From Apodospora peruviana (taxonomy: Eukaryota; Ascomycota; Sordariomycetes; Sordariales; Lasiosphaeriaceae), in NCBI GenBank assembly GCA_033439685.1, contig JAUEDM010000005.1, forward strand, positions 3,038,001 to 3,102,000: a stretch of 64,000 nucleotides of DNA. The letters run 5' to 3'. The position numbers and the translations under genes are program-made. This document shows positions 44,252 through 55,669 of this stretch, piece after piece. Position 1 is the first letter of the stretch, and every line of letters starts with the position of its first letter. The notes below the pieces were generated by a model, which saw nothing but the letters and a program-made list of their open reading frames with translations, had not been told where the DNA came from and did not search any database.

Positions 44252-46897
44252 TCACTGCCCAACAAAGGTCCATTGCAACCCCCCCGCATCAATACCCTGG
44301 ATCCACACCCGTGTAGGCTTGTCTCCCGGGATGAGATCGAAGCCGTTGTCACTTACATTGACCCCCTGTTTCTCCGAAAATACGAAGCCCTTTGTTGGCT
44401 TTTCGGCCGTGACCTCAACCACACCCGGCTTGATCAACTTCACTCGAACCCCTCTGTTTGTAAGATCGAGGTACTTGATGGGTTCCGGCCAGGACGTATC
44501 GCTTGAGACCCGCTCACCGCCAATTTCGAGCGATGCGTGTATGACGAAGTGTTCAGAAAACTGGCCAGATCCTTCCACCGCTATTCTGTGGTTGACAGTG
44601 ACTTCAGTGCATCCATTCGGCTGAATATTCACTTCTTTTATTAGGGATGCCAGAATATCCTGACCGCTCTCGGTGGAGACGAATCTCACCACAAGGCGGC
44701 CTTTAAGGGCCTCGAGGCTGGAATTGGCAACCCACGCATCGAACTCGACTTCCCTGAGCGCCTCTGTCGGGTCGACGTGCCCCGTATCTCGTCGCCAAAG
44801 CTTATCAGCTCGCCTTGTGGTCCAGTCATGAAACTTCCGAGTGACCCCGACGGCCACAGGTGCCAGGGCTCTCTTGATCGAATAGTATGCTGGCTTCTTG
44901 ACCAAGAAGTAGTCGACAACAGCCCAGGAGACGGTAGGCCAGCAATCATTGAGTTGCCAGACCAGAACCCCTCCACATCTTCTCGCACCCGGTGTTCCCC
45001 ATTGCCGTCGCCACGACTTGAATGCCAAAGAAACTGCGTCGGCCTGCATGACCTGGGTCAAGTGGGTGAAGGAAGGGAGGTCGCCTTTCAGACGATAATT
45101 CTCGCTGACGTAGGCGAAGAGCCGGCGCTCGTGGCCGACAGCCTTGTTGTGGAAGTCCATAGTCGTACTTCCTGGGTATCGCTCGCTGCTTTTGGTCACG
45201 AACTTGTGAATGGTCTCGAGATGCGGGTATCCTTCCATGCCAAACTCGCTGACAAAACGGCCACCCATACTTGGCAAGTTCTGGTATGGCTTCATGTCCC
45301 CGTGCCACACATTCCACTGGTGTATATCGCCCACGTTGGGATCTACCTTGAGTGTAGTGGTGGTGCCGTCCCCCCATGGGCTTCCGGGGTGGTAGACCAC
45401 ACCGTTTGTTTCCTCGCTCACCACCCTGGGCAACAGGTGTTCGTAGATGTACCGGGCCGGAAAGGTCGACTTCAGCCAGGAATCGGGACTCTTGTCTTGG
45501 CCAAATCTGTACTCGAGTCCGTATCTCTCGATCAGCTGGTAGTCTTCGTTGTTTCCGCACCAGAGGACGAGAGACGGGTGACATCTGAGTCTCCGGACCG
45601 CTTGCCGGGCCTCGGTCTCGACCGATTCCAGAAATTCTGGATGTGTAGGGTACGAGGCACAGGCAAACATAAAGTCCTGCCAAACCATGATCCCAAGCTC
45701 ATCGCATGCGGCGTAGAAGTCGTCTGCTTCGTATATTCCCCCGCCCCAGACACGAACCATGTTCTGTTGTCCATTGGCCAGCAGCTCGAGCCAGTCGCGG
45801 TATCGCTCCGGAGTTATTCTCGAGGTGATGCTATCGGCAGGTATCCAGCACGACCCGCCAGAGAAGATGTCGACATTGTTAATGCGAAAGTAAAACGACT
45901 GTCCAAAGTGGTCCTTCTCCTGAACTAACTCTACTTTTCGGAATCCGAGGCTACGATACGCCGTAGTCAGAACTGTCGAGCCATCAGCAGCAATGATCTG
46001 GAGGCGAACTTGATAGAGCGTCTGGGTACCATAGCCTCGCGGCCACCAAAGGTTCACATTCTCCAATCTTGCGCCGCTGGAGGTGTATGTCTGCGAGGGT
46101 CGACTTCCGGTGGCGACGTCCGCGGCAAGATCACCCTTGAAATTCATGACATGTCCACCTTTGGTGGACCACAGGTCGGCCTCGACACGTGCTGTGAGGC
46201 CAAAGACCTGAGCGCAAATGGCGGTTATATTGACCACAGGAGAATCGCCGTCTGTGTCGACATGATAGTCTACCTTTATGTGGCCGATCCGAGAACACCA
46301 GGTTTCTAGGCGTATAGGTTTCCATGGTCCGCAAGTCAGCAGAATGGGGCCCCAGTCCCAGCCCCAGGTGTACTGAGCTTTCCGAACCGCACCCCTGCTG
46401 ACTTCGGTCTGGTGCACAATGAAGTCATGCTCGGGATGCGCTGTTATCGACTCGAGACCACGACGGCGTGCGGGCTCGAAAGCGATTTCAAGAGTATTGG
46501 AGCTCCCAGGAGCCAAGAGCAGATCAGTAACGTTGATGCGGTGCTCGATGAACATATTATCGGACTCGAGAATGACCCGCCCATTGAGCCTAACGGTGGC
46601 GAATGTATCCAAACCCTCAAACACTAGGTCCACCGTCACGCCTGCGCTCCCGCCCACCTCGGGGGATTCGAACCGGACGCGGTACTTCCAGTTCTTGTCT
46701 GCCACCCAGCGGACAGCCAGCTCATTCAGGTCGGCAAAGGGGTCTGGGATCTTTCGGTGCTGCATGAGGTCGGCGTGTACTTCACTCGGGACCTGTTCGA
46801 CGGGGAGCCACTGTGATGCGCCCTCCTGCTCGTCGCCATCTGACCCGCATTGCTTGAACTCCCACCCCGATGCCAGCAGCTGAATTGCGTGTTGCAT
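44252..46897 (-). CDS. GH2 beta-mannosidase, intracellular (clade B-like)
   Basis: One uninterrupted exon encodes 881 residues from the ATG at 46897 (MQHAIQLLASGWEFK). An in-frame ATG 53 codons upstream gives a tail unlike the family and no signal peptide, so the later start is chosen. The layout is GH2: a sugar-binding jelly roll with GWEFKQ and YTWGWDWGP, an immunoglobulin-like middle and a TIM barrel with NMVRVWGGGIYE. The probable acid/base is E451 in WCGNNEDYQ and the nucleophile E551 in VSEFGMEGYP. The length and missing signal peptide fit the intracellular clade, which trims short mannooligosaccharides after uptake. Its start codon is only about 200 bp from the edge of the AT-rich transposon block, so its promoter is unusually short or overlaps repeats. 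Confidence 0.94.
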   Translation of the reverse strand: MQHAIQLLASGWEFKQCGSDGDEQEGASQWLPVEQVPSEVHADLMQHRKIPDPFADLNELAVRWVADKNWKYRVRFESPEVGGSAGVTVDLVFEGLDTFATVRLNGRVILESDNMFIEHRINVTDLLLAPGSSNTLEIAFEPARRRGLESITAHPEHDFIVHQTEVSRGAVRKAQYTWGWDWGPILLTCGPWKPIRLETWCSRIGHIKVDYHVDTDGDSPVVNITAICAQVFGLTARVEADLWSTKGGHVMNFKGDLAADVATGSRPSQTYTSSGARLENVNLWWPRGYGTQTLYQVRLQIIAADGSTVLTTAYRSLGFRKVELVQEKDHFGQSFYFRINNVDIFSGGSCWIPADSITSRITPERYRDWLELLANGQQNMVRVWGGGIYEADDFYAACDELGIMVWQDFMFACASYPTHPEFLESVETEARQAVRRLRCHPSLVLWCGNNEDYQLIERYGLEYRFGQDKSPDSWLKSTFPARYIYEHLLPRVVSEETNGVVYHPGSPWGDGTTTTLKVDPNVGDIHQWNVWHGDMKPYQNLPSMGGRFVSEFGMEGYPHLETIHKFVTKSSERYPGSTTMDFHNKAVGHERRLFAYVSENYRLKGDLPSFTHLTQVMQADAVSLAFKSWRRQWGTPGARRCGGVLVWQLNDCWPTVSWAVVDYFLVKKPAYYSIKRALAPVAVGVTRKFHDWTTRRADKLWRRDTGHVDPTEALREVEFDAWVANSSLEALKGRLVVRFVSTESGQDILASLIKEVNIQPNGCTEVTVNHRIAVEGSGQFSEHFVIHASLEIGGERVSSDTSWPEPIKYLDLTNRGVRVKLIKPGVVEVTAEKPTKGFVFSEKQGVNVSDNGFDLIPGDKPTRVWIQGIDAGGLQWTFVGQ

Positions 46898-48116
46898 GAT
46901 ACTGGTGCGTGTTTGTCGCGATAGGGGAGGAACAAAATGGAGACTCGTGGGTTGCAGTCGATGCCGACTACATAACCTAGCTGAACAGATACTGCTTGTC
47001 CGAGAATCGGCCAACCATCCGAGCGTGGTGCGGGGTGTCACTACATCCATCCCCAAGTAGCACCGACTACGCGACCAAGGACCGGGTAAGAAGACTTTTA
47101 TTGTGCGAAGAAAGAAAGAAAAGCTATAAATTAGGAGAATGATAGGAAAGCGGCTATATATTAGGTTGTTTAGTATTACTTATCGTTTAAGTATAAATAT
47201 AATAAAGTTAAACTAGCTGTTACAGAGCTAGCCAGCCTTACAGTCGACGTGCCTCGGCCTTCGGCCGTACTAGTAGAGATGGACCAACCTACTAAAGCAT
47301 TAAGTCCGCGTATATGTAACAAGCTGTGTATGGGTGTCCTTGACAACACAAGGGCCACAAGAGTGTCTGTTGCTCCACAGAGCCACAAGGGGTGTGTTTA
47401 AACAAGTCTTAGGTAAGGGGTAGTCACAAAGAGTATCGGTTCCAAAGAACACACAAGATGCGCGGTTGACACAACAACTATTGCCAAAGTACTTGTATTG
47501 ATTACTGCCTTAATAAATTCTCTCAAAGAGTGCCAGACTCTCGCAATTATATAGAAATACTACGACCAATAAGAATGGACCCGACCTTTCATGCCAAGCT
47601 GTAGACAGTCGTCCACAGCTGTCGCAAGCTGCCACAAGGTACCAACCTTCCTTGACCAATCCAAGCTCGTAACAGTATATAAGGGGTACGTCGTCCATAC
47701 TTATATTTACGTTACCTTCTCTGCTTTACAAAAAGTTAATACAATTATTATAACTAATAATTATAACTATAGTAATATACCTGATATATTACGTTTTATC
47801 TTTTATTTTTTGTAATAATAATTATAATAGGCAAATAATCTTTACAATATCCTATAAGAAATTTAATTTAAACTAAGGTTTTACGTATGGTATAATAATA
47901 ATAATTTAATACCTAAAAAAAGGTAGTTTAATAACAATAATAGTAATTTCTAACAAATATATATATAATTATGAAACGTAAAGACTATATTTAATTTTCT
48001 AAATATAATAAATATATGTTAGGATAAGGGTAGTAATATAATAAATATAATTAGAAGCGACGATGGTTAAAGAAGTTATTTAAGCGTAAAGAGTAAGTTT
48101 AAATTATTATTACGTA

Positions 48117-48305
48117 TTGTTACGAACCCTGATTGGAGGACCAGATGAAGGGGATCTCGAGCCTATCACAGAAGTGCTCCGAGGGGTATAAAAACCTTAG
48201 CATAGAGCAGTCGTGCTCTGTGCGCTCTGTGGCTTCGTGACAGATAGAATATAGCAGCTATGCTCTGTGTGCTCTGTTACCCTACAACAGAGCCGACAGA
48301 GCAAT
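48117..48305 (+). repeat. LTR-like fragment starting TGTTACGAACCC
   Basis: The segment begins TGTTACGAACCCTGATTGG, carries GGGGTATAAAAACC (TATA at about 48187) and then repeated GCTCTGT/ACAGAGC words. It is less AT-rich than its flanks and looks like the 5' part of a long terminal repeat. Its right end merges with the right arm of the inverted-repeat element. Confidence 0.4.
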
Positions 48306-48439
48306 AGAGCGGCGCTTCTCAATGGTTGTAGTATTTCTACATATTTGTGAGAGTCTGGAACTCCCTTAGGGAGTTATACCGCAGTAATCAATACAAATAC
48401 TTTCGCAATAGTTGTTGTGTCAACTGCGCATCTTATGTG

Positions 48440-48602
48440 TGTGACGAGCCAGTGCAATGACCTAAACCATTATACCAAACCCCCCTCGATTGAAAAAGAA
48501 TACCAGAATACCAAAGGTAACAGACATTGGAATCCTAATGAGTTATATACCGTTGAGGGTCGCAATCAATTCAATCAAGGCTCAGTCGCACGGACCGTCA
48601 CA
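48440..48602 (+). mobile_element. 163-bp LTR-like element, copy 1 (nested)
   Basis: The copy begins TGTGACGAGCC and ends GACCGTCACA, so it has TG...CA ends within a short inverted repeat. It sits inside the right arm of the inverted repeat at 47315-48732. The uninterrupted left arm preserves the empty site (complement of CTTGTGTGTTC). The filled site reads ATGTG before and GTGTG after the copy, which fits a 5-bp target duplication with one later change. Confidence 0.75.
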
Positions 48603-48959
48603 GTGTGTTCTTTGGAACCCATACTCTTGTGATTACCACCTACCTAAGACCTAACCCCCTTGTGGCTCTGTAGAGCAACAGCACTCTTGTAGTCCTTGTA
48701 TTGTCAAGGACCCCCATACACAGGTTGTTACACATAACTAAACTATAACAATAATAATAATTACATTTATTATGTCGTTTAAATTCTACATCTAGAATAC
48801 TTTAATTTAATTAAACGGCTCCTTCTTTTAAAGTAACGTTATTCTTGACTATTTAATAATAATAATTAATATTTTACTAATAAACCTTGTATTTTTAATT
48901 AAAGCTTTTAAGTACCGGAGCGGGAAATGACCTGACGCAACTATTATGGTAGCCCTATA

Positions 48960-49565
48960 GTAGTATAGCATTTAGTATAGCGGTCAAACTATCTTAGCGA
49001 GATCAACTAGTCTAACCACGCAATAAGGCCCAGTAATTGACAATTCGCTTCAGGAGTCCCTCGCTAAAGCTTTCAGTGGCTGCCGGCAAGCCGCGCAAGG
49101 CTCCTACCACTTCAAGCCACGCAACGCTCTTACCCCAACCAGGCCGACCGCCCCCTGGGCGACCACAACGCTCCTACCCTTTTCAGTCAATTAACAAGTC
49201 ATAACGTCAACGAGCCACCTACAGTCAAATTTAACAAATCAAAACCAATTAACAAGCCAGAAGCCAGTTAAGCAGTCAAGCCAATCCAGCTAGTCGGAGC
49301 AACCAATTAAAGCGATCTAGTTGAAGCCAGCTAGTCGAAGCCAGTCGTTAAGCCAGTAACCTAATTGGCCGCGATTCAGCTAATAAACAACTACAATTAC
49401 CATAACTAAACGCTAATTAACAGTTGGTATTTTAACAGTTAGCCAATTAATCAATAATCGGCCAGCTAATCAACAGTTAATCGGTTAATAAAATATAAAG
49501 CGGTAAGTATAGGGTGGTAAGTACGGGGCTGTAAGTGTAGGGCGGTTGGTAAGTGCGGGTAGCAC
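48960..49565 (-). repeat. GACTGGCT-repeat element, copy A (reverse)
   Basis: On the complementary strand this segment shows the same order of blocks as the three forward copies: a CCGCCCTA-rich head, a core of GACTGGCT-like words (seen here as AGCCAGT and CCAGCTAGTCGAAGCC), then the block complementary to CGCTCCTACCC and TAGTCAGATCGG-like sequence. It is the most degraded copy and lacks clear ends. Confidence 0.6.
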
Positions 49566-50220
49566 TACGTTTAAGGTATGATTAATATAATAGGTATATA
49601 TGTAGGAAATATAGTATATATAATAGCGATTTAGTAGTAGTAACACATTAGCTATAAGGCACATTAATTAGTAGCCTTTAGCGGGTTAACTATCCCAGTG
49701 AGCGTAACTTTCTAGTAACACACGCTGTTATCACCTTTAGGACTATGCTAGCGAAGCCTTACTAGACTAGTTGCTCCTAGGGTCCCGCTCTGGTAGTTTA
49801 ATCTTTAACCCCTTTCAGTACCGCTTTTAATGTTAATATTTCATCATAAAATCTAGCCTTTGATAGCTATTAATAGCTGCTATAGTAGTTAGTAGCTCAG
49901 TAGTGGCCTAGACGGCACTATAGGAAATAAATGGCATTGACGTATAGTACATATACGGCGCTAATCACGATCCGGACTAGCGTTGTCTTAATCATTATAT
50001 AAGGGCGATTCGTTAGTTAAGGTCCTTAAGTCAATCGTATAACTATATTAATAATATACTTATTTTAAAGTTAAGTTATAATAATCACCTAGTGTTGTCG
50101 CCGTGTGTGGTACCATGTGTACCCGGTGCTATGCCTGGTGTTGTCGTCGTATGTGGTGCTGTGTATATCCTGTTCCGTCGCTGCGTATGCCAGGTACTAT
50201 TATTATATATCTGTTAATTT

Positions 50221-50870
50221 CTAGCCTCTGAATGCCCTGTAAATGCCCTGAATTACAGGGCACTTACACTGAACTGCAGGTACGCACCCAGTGCCTTACA
50301 AGGTAGAAGCCTCTAAAACTACAGGGCCTACCGGCTCCCTGTCAGGTTTCAAAAGCTCTAGAATACAGGGCGTTCAACACCCCTAAACCATTCAGGTGGC
50401 ATAAACTCCACTGAATCTTCTAGAGCCACAAGCCACGAAATTACAGATTACGTGGTAGAACTTACTAGAACTTTACTATTCCAGTTTTGTACTAGTAGAA
50501 TAGAAGGCTCGAAAAGCCCACACAGCCTATAATAGGCCCTCTCCTCTCCTGTACTTAGTATTGAATAAGCAAGCAATAAGCAAGCAACAAGATAGAAAAC
50601 AATTCTATTCTCTCTTTCAAGCAGTCATAACAGCTCAGCGAGTTGTAACTTACCAAGCTCTGCAACCCAGTTGTTTTACAGTGCATAGTTCACTGTAACT
50701 GCTCTTTTGACTCTGTACTACAGGCCTTCTTTTTGCTTCCCTCAGCACCTTACCAAGCTCTGCTGTTGTACCTCGTACACGAAACGTAGTAAGCCAGCCT
50801 CGGACCAGTGCCGCCCTACTTCGCTGTACCTACAGCCCTGTATTACAGGCCTGTAAAATCCCATGTAGCA
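50221..50870. other. GC-balanced patch with recurring CCCTGTA/TACAGGG words
   Basis: The word TACAGGGC and its complement recur here in both orientations, which stands out against the AT-rich flanks. It may be the remains of an LTR or other element. A patch of similar wording occurs at about 57,960-58,600 (CTGTAGG, GGGCTGTA). No coding region was found in either. Confidence 0.35.
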
Positions 50871-51656
50871 ACAATATCATATTGCGAAAGGAGATATGTA
50901 ATATTAAAGTAAAGATGTATCATAAACGGGTTAAAGTGCTTAGGTAATAAAATCTAAATTAAGCGCGTATAACTTACTTACAATGTAACCTTACGTACCT
51001 TTTTACGAACGTATAAGGTAGGTATCTAAAGTACGTACTCTGGATAAAATAATATATTATAATTTAAATAATAAATCAAGTGTTTTTAACTTTGAATACT
51101 AATTAGAAATATATTGTTAGACTTTTAAATATCAACTAAATAAAATAATATAAATTATAAGCATTATAATATAAAGCAAAAAATGTAAACACGCGCTGGA
51201 AATTGCGCTTAAAAAAAGTACGTAAATATTTATTAAAAAAAGTATATTAGATTGAGTGTACTAAAAATTTTGATATGCGTTAGAAAGTAAACAATACTTG
51301 AAAAAATTAATGATAGTCTAGGTTTAAAATAATATTTTAGCAAGTAGAAAATTTTAAAATACTGTAAATTATTTTAGGTAAATTAAATATCGATATTAAA
51401 AATTAAAAGGTAATAAATATAAAAGGTAATAGAAGCTCAAACATAATTAAAAAGGTACCTAAATATATATAAAACAAAATAGTGCTTTAATGATAAGTAG
51501 GTCTTTTTAAGCAGCCTTTTATTTTAAAAACACTCTACTTTAAAGGGCTATCCTTTAAGCTACTTAATAATATATAACTACTACTTTTATTAATAGTAGT
51601 ATAACTATTCTTGTTCTCATTTAAGCTATTAGAAGATATAATTTTGAAGCGGTAAT

Positions 51657-51824
51657 TGTGACGAGCCAGTACAATGACCCAGACCATTACACCAAACCCT
51701 CCCTCAATCGCAAAATGATGCTAAAATACCAAAGGTGTCAGTCAGCCTTTGGAATACTAATGGGTTATATACCGTTGACGGTCGCAATCAATTCAAGCAA
51801 GCCTCAATCGCGCCGACCGTCAAA
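51657..51824 (+). mobile_element. 163-bp LTR-like element family, copy 2
   Basis: Starts TGTGACGAGCC and ends CGACCGTCAAA, with the same internal blocks as copy 1: CCATTACACCAAACCC, GGTTATATACCGTTGACGG and CGCAATCAATTCAA. The last bases carry a C-to-A change relative to copy 1. No target duplication is evident. Confidence 0.75.
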
Positions 51825-51972
51825 TTATGTACGGACGTTTTATAATATCATACTATAACAATGATAATGGTAATAGTAATAATATATTAAAATAGCGTCT
51901 ATATTAAGCAATAAGTCTAGAAGGCGTTTTAGGCTTAAAGGCTACAAGTAATACAAATTTTAATAATAATGC

Positions 51973-52301
51973 TGTAACGTGCAAGGTAGTGTATTGCAAC
52001 TAGTTAAGCCTACTCTATGAAGACGCAAAACATGGGGGGAAAAGAAGAAAAAAAGAGGCCTCGCGAGAGACCCTGTGGTTATGTAAGTGACTGCGTTGCT
52101 CTGATCAGAAGGAGACTAAACATTCCAGAGCCGTCGTGAGCCCCGTTGTGGTTTAGTATTTTGGTCCATGTGTGTGTATCGGCATTTCTGGGAATGGCTT
52201 CGTTTAGGGGTCGGGTCGCCGGTGGGGCTCTGCTCCGCATCCGTAGTCTCGGCGCTAAAGCTGAGGGCTGCTGAGGCTGCACCAGGGCTCAGCCCGTCAC
52301 A
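51973..52301 (-). mobile_element. Solo-LTR-like element, ~329 bp (copy a, reverse)
   Basis: The forward strand begins TGTAACGTGCAAGG and ends AGCCCGTCACA; the element as a whole is the reverse complement of the copy at 56791-57100. The ends form a short inverted repeat with TG...CA termini. The flanks AATGC and AATGT could be a 5-bp target duplication with one change. It contains no reading frame with coding support. Confidence 0.7.
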
Positions 52302-53214
52302 ATGTAAGGTTTAACTAATTAGTCAGGGGATCTTAATTAATATAAGGATTTTAATTGGTAAATACCTGTAAGGATTTAATAGCTTTAACGATATTAAATA
52401 CTATTTTTATTATTATCAATTGTAACCCTTTTTTAAAATATCTACATTGAAAGGCGAGAAAATGGCTAGTTTAGCTAATGATATCGACGAAGATACTTTA
52501 TTTTAAACCTATATTTCTAACAATAGCGAAATCAGAATAAGAAGGGTTAAAGAACGTTAGTAGTAGGATTAAGATTAATAGTAGTTAGAAAATTGAAAGA
52601 TAATAGTAGATTTAATTTAAAAGATGAGAGTAAACTTTAGTATACTATTTAAAAATAATGGAATTGTAACTATTATTTTTAGTAATTATTAATACTAAAA
52701 AACCCTTTGACATAATAATTCCGACAATGTTGCTATTTATACTGCCTTAAATTATATTAAAATTATTAGTATAAGAAAATACGCAGATAATCTTTTTATC
52801 AAACTTAGGTTGTATCGTCATTATTTTAAGACATTAAAGATAAAGGGGACCTCGCCGACGATAAGCTCGCTACGATAAAGATGAAGGCTGTAATGATATA
52901 TAATTGGAGCTTATTAAGAAAACCCTTAATTATACAGAAGAAGAAAATACTTTGGTCTTTCTACTTATATACTAAAATAAAGTACTTATGTTCTTTCGTT
53001 TTAAAAAGTTTTGGCAAATTAGGCGGACTTAATAAGCTTAAGCTGCTAAAATTACACTTTTTCTTTATGAAATTCTTTATTTTATCTATAATAACAATAG
53101 AAAACCCATAAAGTAATTGGTCAATTATTAAGTATTCTGTAGCGGGACATCTAGGAAGAGAATTAGCCTAGCTGGGGCATGTTAACTTAGCACCAAAAAA
53201 CTATTCTAGTCACG

Positions 53215-54110
53215 TGGGTATGCAAGTGAATCTGGCTAGCCTAGTTTGTCCACTATAAACCCCTATAATTGCAGGGCACTTCTTTTTCTCTGACCTGCTA
53301 GTCCCTATACACACGAACCCTCTTAGAGCCTACCCCCAGGCCTACACCTACCGCCCTGCATCCTCCTTGTATTTGCCGCCCCGCTTTGTATTCGATCCAT
53401 TTAGCCGACCGACCAATTGACTGGCAGGCTGACCGACCGACTGTTGATTGGTGTTTGGGTGTGTTAATTGCGATCTTTGATTGGCTAGACTAGCGGACTT
53501 ACTAGATTATTGACTGGCTATGACTGGCTGGCTTCGACTGGCTGTCACCGACTGGCTGGAATGGCTTTGACTGGTTCGCTCTGACTGGCGGCTTTGATTA
53601 ATTGACTGCCTTTAACTGGCTGGCTTGGCTGGCTTCGATTGGCTGCAATTGGCTGGACTGCCTTCGAATGACTGCCTTCGACTGGCTTAACTGGTTCGAT
53701 TGACTGGCTTAACTGGTTCGATTGACTGGCTGACTCAACTGGTTCAATTGAATAGCTGGCTTTGTTAATTGACTGCAGGTAGCTCGATAACTTTTTGACT
53801 TGTAGATTAACCTAAAAGGGTAGGAGTGTTGTGGTCGCGCGGCTACCGTCGGTTGCAACCGGCGGTCGGAGAAGTTGAGGTTATAGGGACCTAACCACTG
53901 TAACTAATGTTCCAATGCATGTGCCGATCTGACTAATTAAATAATTTCCTGAGTTGGCTAGGTAAGTGAGTCTGGCTAGCCTAGTCTTAGTGGTAGCCCA
54001 ACTGTGCTAGATTAGGTTAATTAGGTTATTCTCTTCATGATTTCCCCATTATAGTAATTAATTAAATAATTATTAATTGATGAATTGTTTATCCATTACC
54101 GGAGCGGGAC
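53215..54110 (+). repeat. GACTGGCT-repeat element, copy B
   Basis: The copy opens with AAGTGAATCTGGCTAGCC, followed by TAATTGCAGGGCACTTC and a pyrimidine-rich stretch. About 350 bp of degenerate tandem GACTGGCT/TTCGACTGGCT units follow (about 53,400-53,770), then AGGGTAGGAGTGTTGTGGTCG, a TGCCGATCTGACTAATTAAATAATT block and a second AAGTGAGTCTGGCTAGCC. The near-identical words at both ends are in direct orientation. No protein-coding potential is seen. Confidence 0.65.
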
Positions 54111-54309
54111 CTTTAGGATAGTAAGTAGCTTAGTAGGCGTTACTAGAATAGTTTTAAAGGCATTAATAATGTGTATTATTAGGATAATTTGCGTCGTTAG
54201 GGTAATAGCTTTTGCTAGAATAGTTAACCCTTCAAAGGTTATTGTATAACGTGCTTTGTAGTTACTGTATTACTGTTATTAAAGCGCTACTATATATTTA
54301 CTATATCAA

Positions 54310-55500
54310 TTATGCTTTATACGTACCGGTACTCCGCGTGCACTACTTCTTTGCACCTACCGCTTCGTACTTACCGCCCTATATTTTGCCGCTCTATATT
54401 TGATAACTGATTAACCGTCGATTATCTGGCCAAGTATTGATTGGCTGGTCAACTGTTGATTGGCTAGTCGATTGTCGATTGATTCGCCGATTATTAAAAT
54501 GCCGACCGTTAATTGGCGTTTAGTTATGTTAGTTGTAGTCGTTTATTAGCTGGATTGCGGCTGACTTACTAGCTTGACCACTGGCTCTTCGACTGCTTTT
54601 ACGACTAGCTTAATAATTGCAATGTTTGATGACTGGCTAACAATTGGTTTGATGGTACGCTGGTTCCGATTCGCCGGATTGGGTCGACTGGCTTTGATTA
54701 ACTGGTTCCAATGGCTGGCTCCAATTAGCTAGCTCTGACTGGCTTTAACTGGCTAGCTTTAACTGGTTAGATTAATTCGATTAGCTGGCTCTAATTTCGA
54801 TTAGTTCCAACTAGTTGGACTGTCTTCGACTGGCCTTAACTGGCTAGCTTAACGGGTTTTAACTGGTTTAATTACTTTCGACTACCTGGCTTAATTAGTT
54901 TGTTGGATTGGTTTCAATTGCTTTGGGGGGGGGGGGGGTCGCTTCGGTTGAGGTAAGAGCATTATGGAGCTTTGAATGGCTAGAGTGCTACGCAGCTTAC
55001 CAACAGCCATTAAAACTTTTAAGGGATCAGGATCGCTACAGCTTACAAGGCCTTATTATATCACTAGGGTACTTGATGTAACTAGAACAGTTAAACCGCT
55101 ATGGCAATTGCTGTAGTCTAGGCCTACTATACTAGCTGTCCAGTGCATTTTTTGCTATGTTAGTTAAACTAACTTTGACTAACTAGTTTTAATTAGCTTA
55201 TTAACTAATTAAAAATGGTAAGTGCGTTATAACTATACTGTTACAACCGGCTGAATTAGAGTGAAGCAGTTGTCATTGCGCGGCTACGGTCAGTTACAGG
55301 TAGTTACTGTTACTAGTCAACCTAGTTGTAGTTATAAGGGCTTAACTATTGTAATTAATGTTCTATATACCGATCTCACTAATTAAATAATTTCTTAAGC
55401 GGGTTAGGTAAGTAAGTCTGGCTAGCTTAACTTTAGTTGCAGCTAACTATGCTAAAATTGTGTAATTAAATTGATTCTCTCCCCGATTCTCCTACTATAT
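54310..55500 (+). repeat. GACTGGCT-repeat element, copy C
   Basis: The blocks are in the same order as in copy B, starting with a CTTACCGCCCTATATTT head. The central tandem array (about 54,420-54,910) has drifted further and contains a 14-G run. It ends with GATCTCACTAATTAAATAATTTC and AGTAAGTCTGGCTAGC. It directly follows copy B in the same orientation. Confidence 0.6.
54925..54938 (+). repeat. Homopolymer run of 14 G
   Basis: Fourteen consecutive G at the end of the tandem array of copy C, in otherwise AT-rich DNA. The length may be affected by sequencing error. Confidence 0.85.
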
Positions 55501-55669
55501 TATCCTCCAAAAGAATAGATGGGGCCTAAATATTAATAAAGGTGAATCTTACGTAATAAAGACGAAATTGTTAGGATTTATTATTAAAATTAAAGGCATT
55601 ATATTAAACCCTTAAAAAGTTAAAACTGGTCTTTATATTATACGAAGGCAGGTTGCAAAATCCTTCTCT

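Larger units (their letters stand above)
47315..48732. mobile_element. Composite element with ~260-bp inverted terminal arms
   Basis: The left arm (47315 to about 47580) starts TGTAACAAGCTGTGTATGGG. The right arm (about 48313 to 48732) is its diverged reverse complement, ending ATACACAGGTTGTTACA. The arms share the GTTCTTTGGAACC, GTTGTTGTGTCAAC and GAGAGTCTGG blocks. The right arm is longer only because a 163-bp element is inserted in it. The left arm runs into a TATATAAGGGG promoter-like site (47676), as in an LTR. The structure is either a fold-back DNA element or two related LTRs in opposite orientation around an AT-rich core. Confidence 0.65.

Noticed and set aside
44777..45928. 383-codon open frame on the plus strand
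   Set aside because: It is the antisense shadow of the beta-mannosidase catalytic domain; the real gene has both catalytic Glu.
42933..46897. Aldo/keto reductase plus beta-mannosidase as part of a biosynthetic cluster
   Set aside because: No polyketide synthase, peptide synthetase, terpene cyclase or cluster regulator occurs in the window; closeness is explained by ordinary convergent packing.
48417..48632. Short open frame and its similar partner at 51658-51858
   Set aside because: Their similar peptides arise only because both lie in copies of the same 163-bp repeat; stops and frames are not conserved in the third copy.
53690..53760. GGTTCGATT words considered as tRNA B boxes
   Set aside because: They are part of the tandem repeat. 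No A box or cloverleaf can be drawn around them, and the same word recurs in every unit.
53400..53770. Regular short repeats considered as a CRISPR array
   Set aside because: The units are 8-12 bp, irregular and directly adjacent with no unique spacers of constant length, and the genome is eukaryotic.
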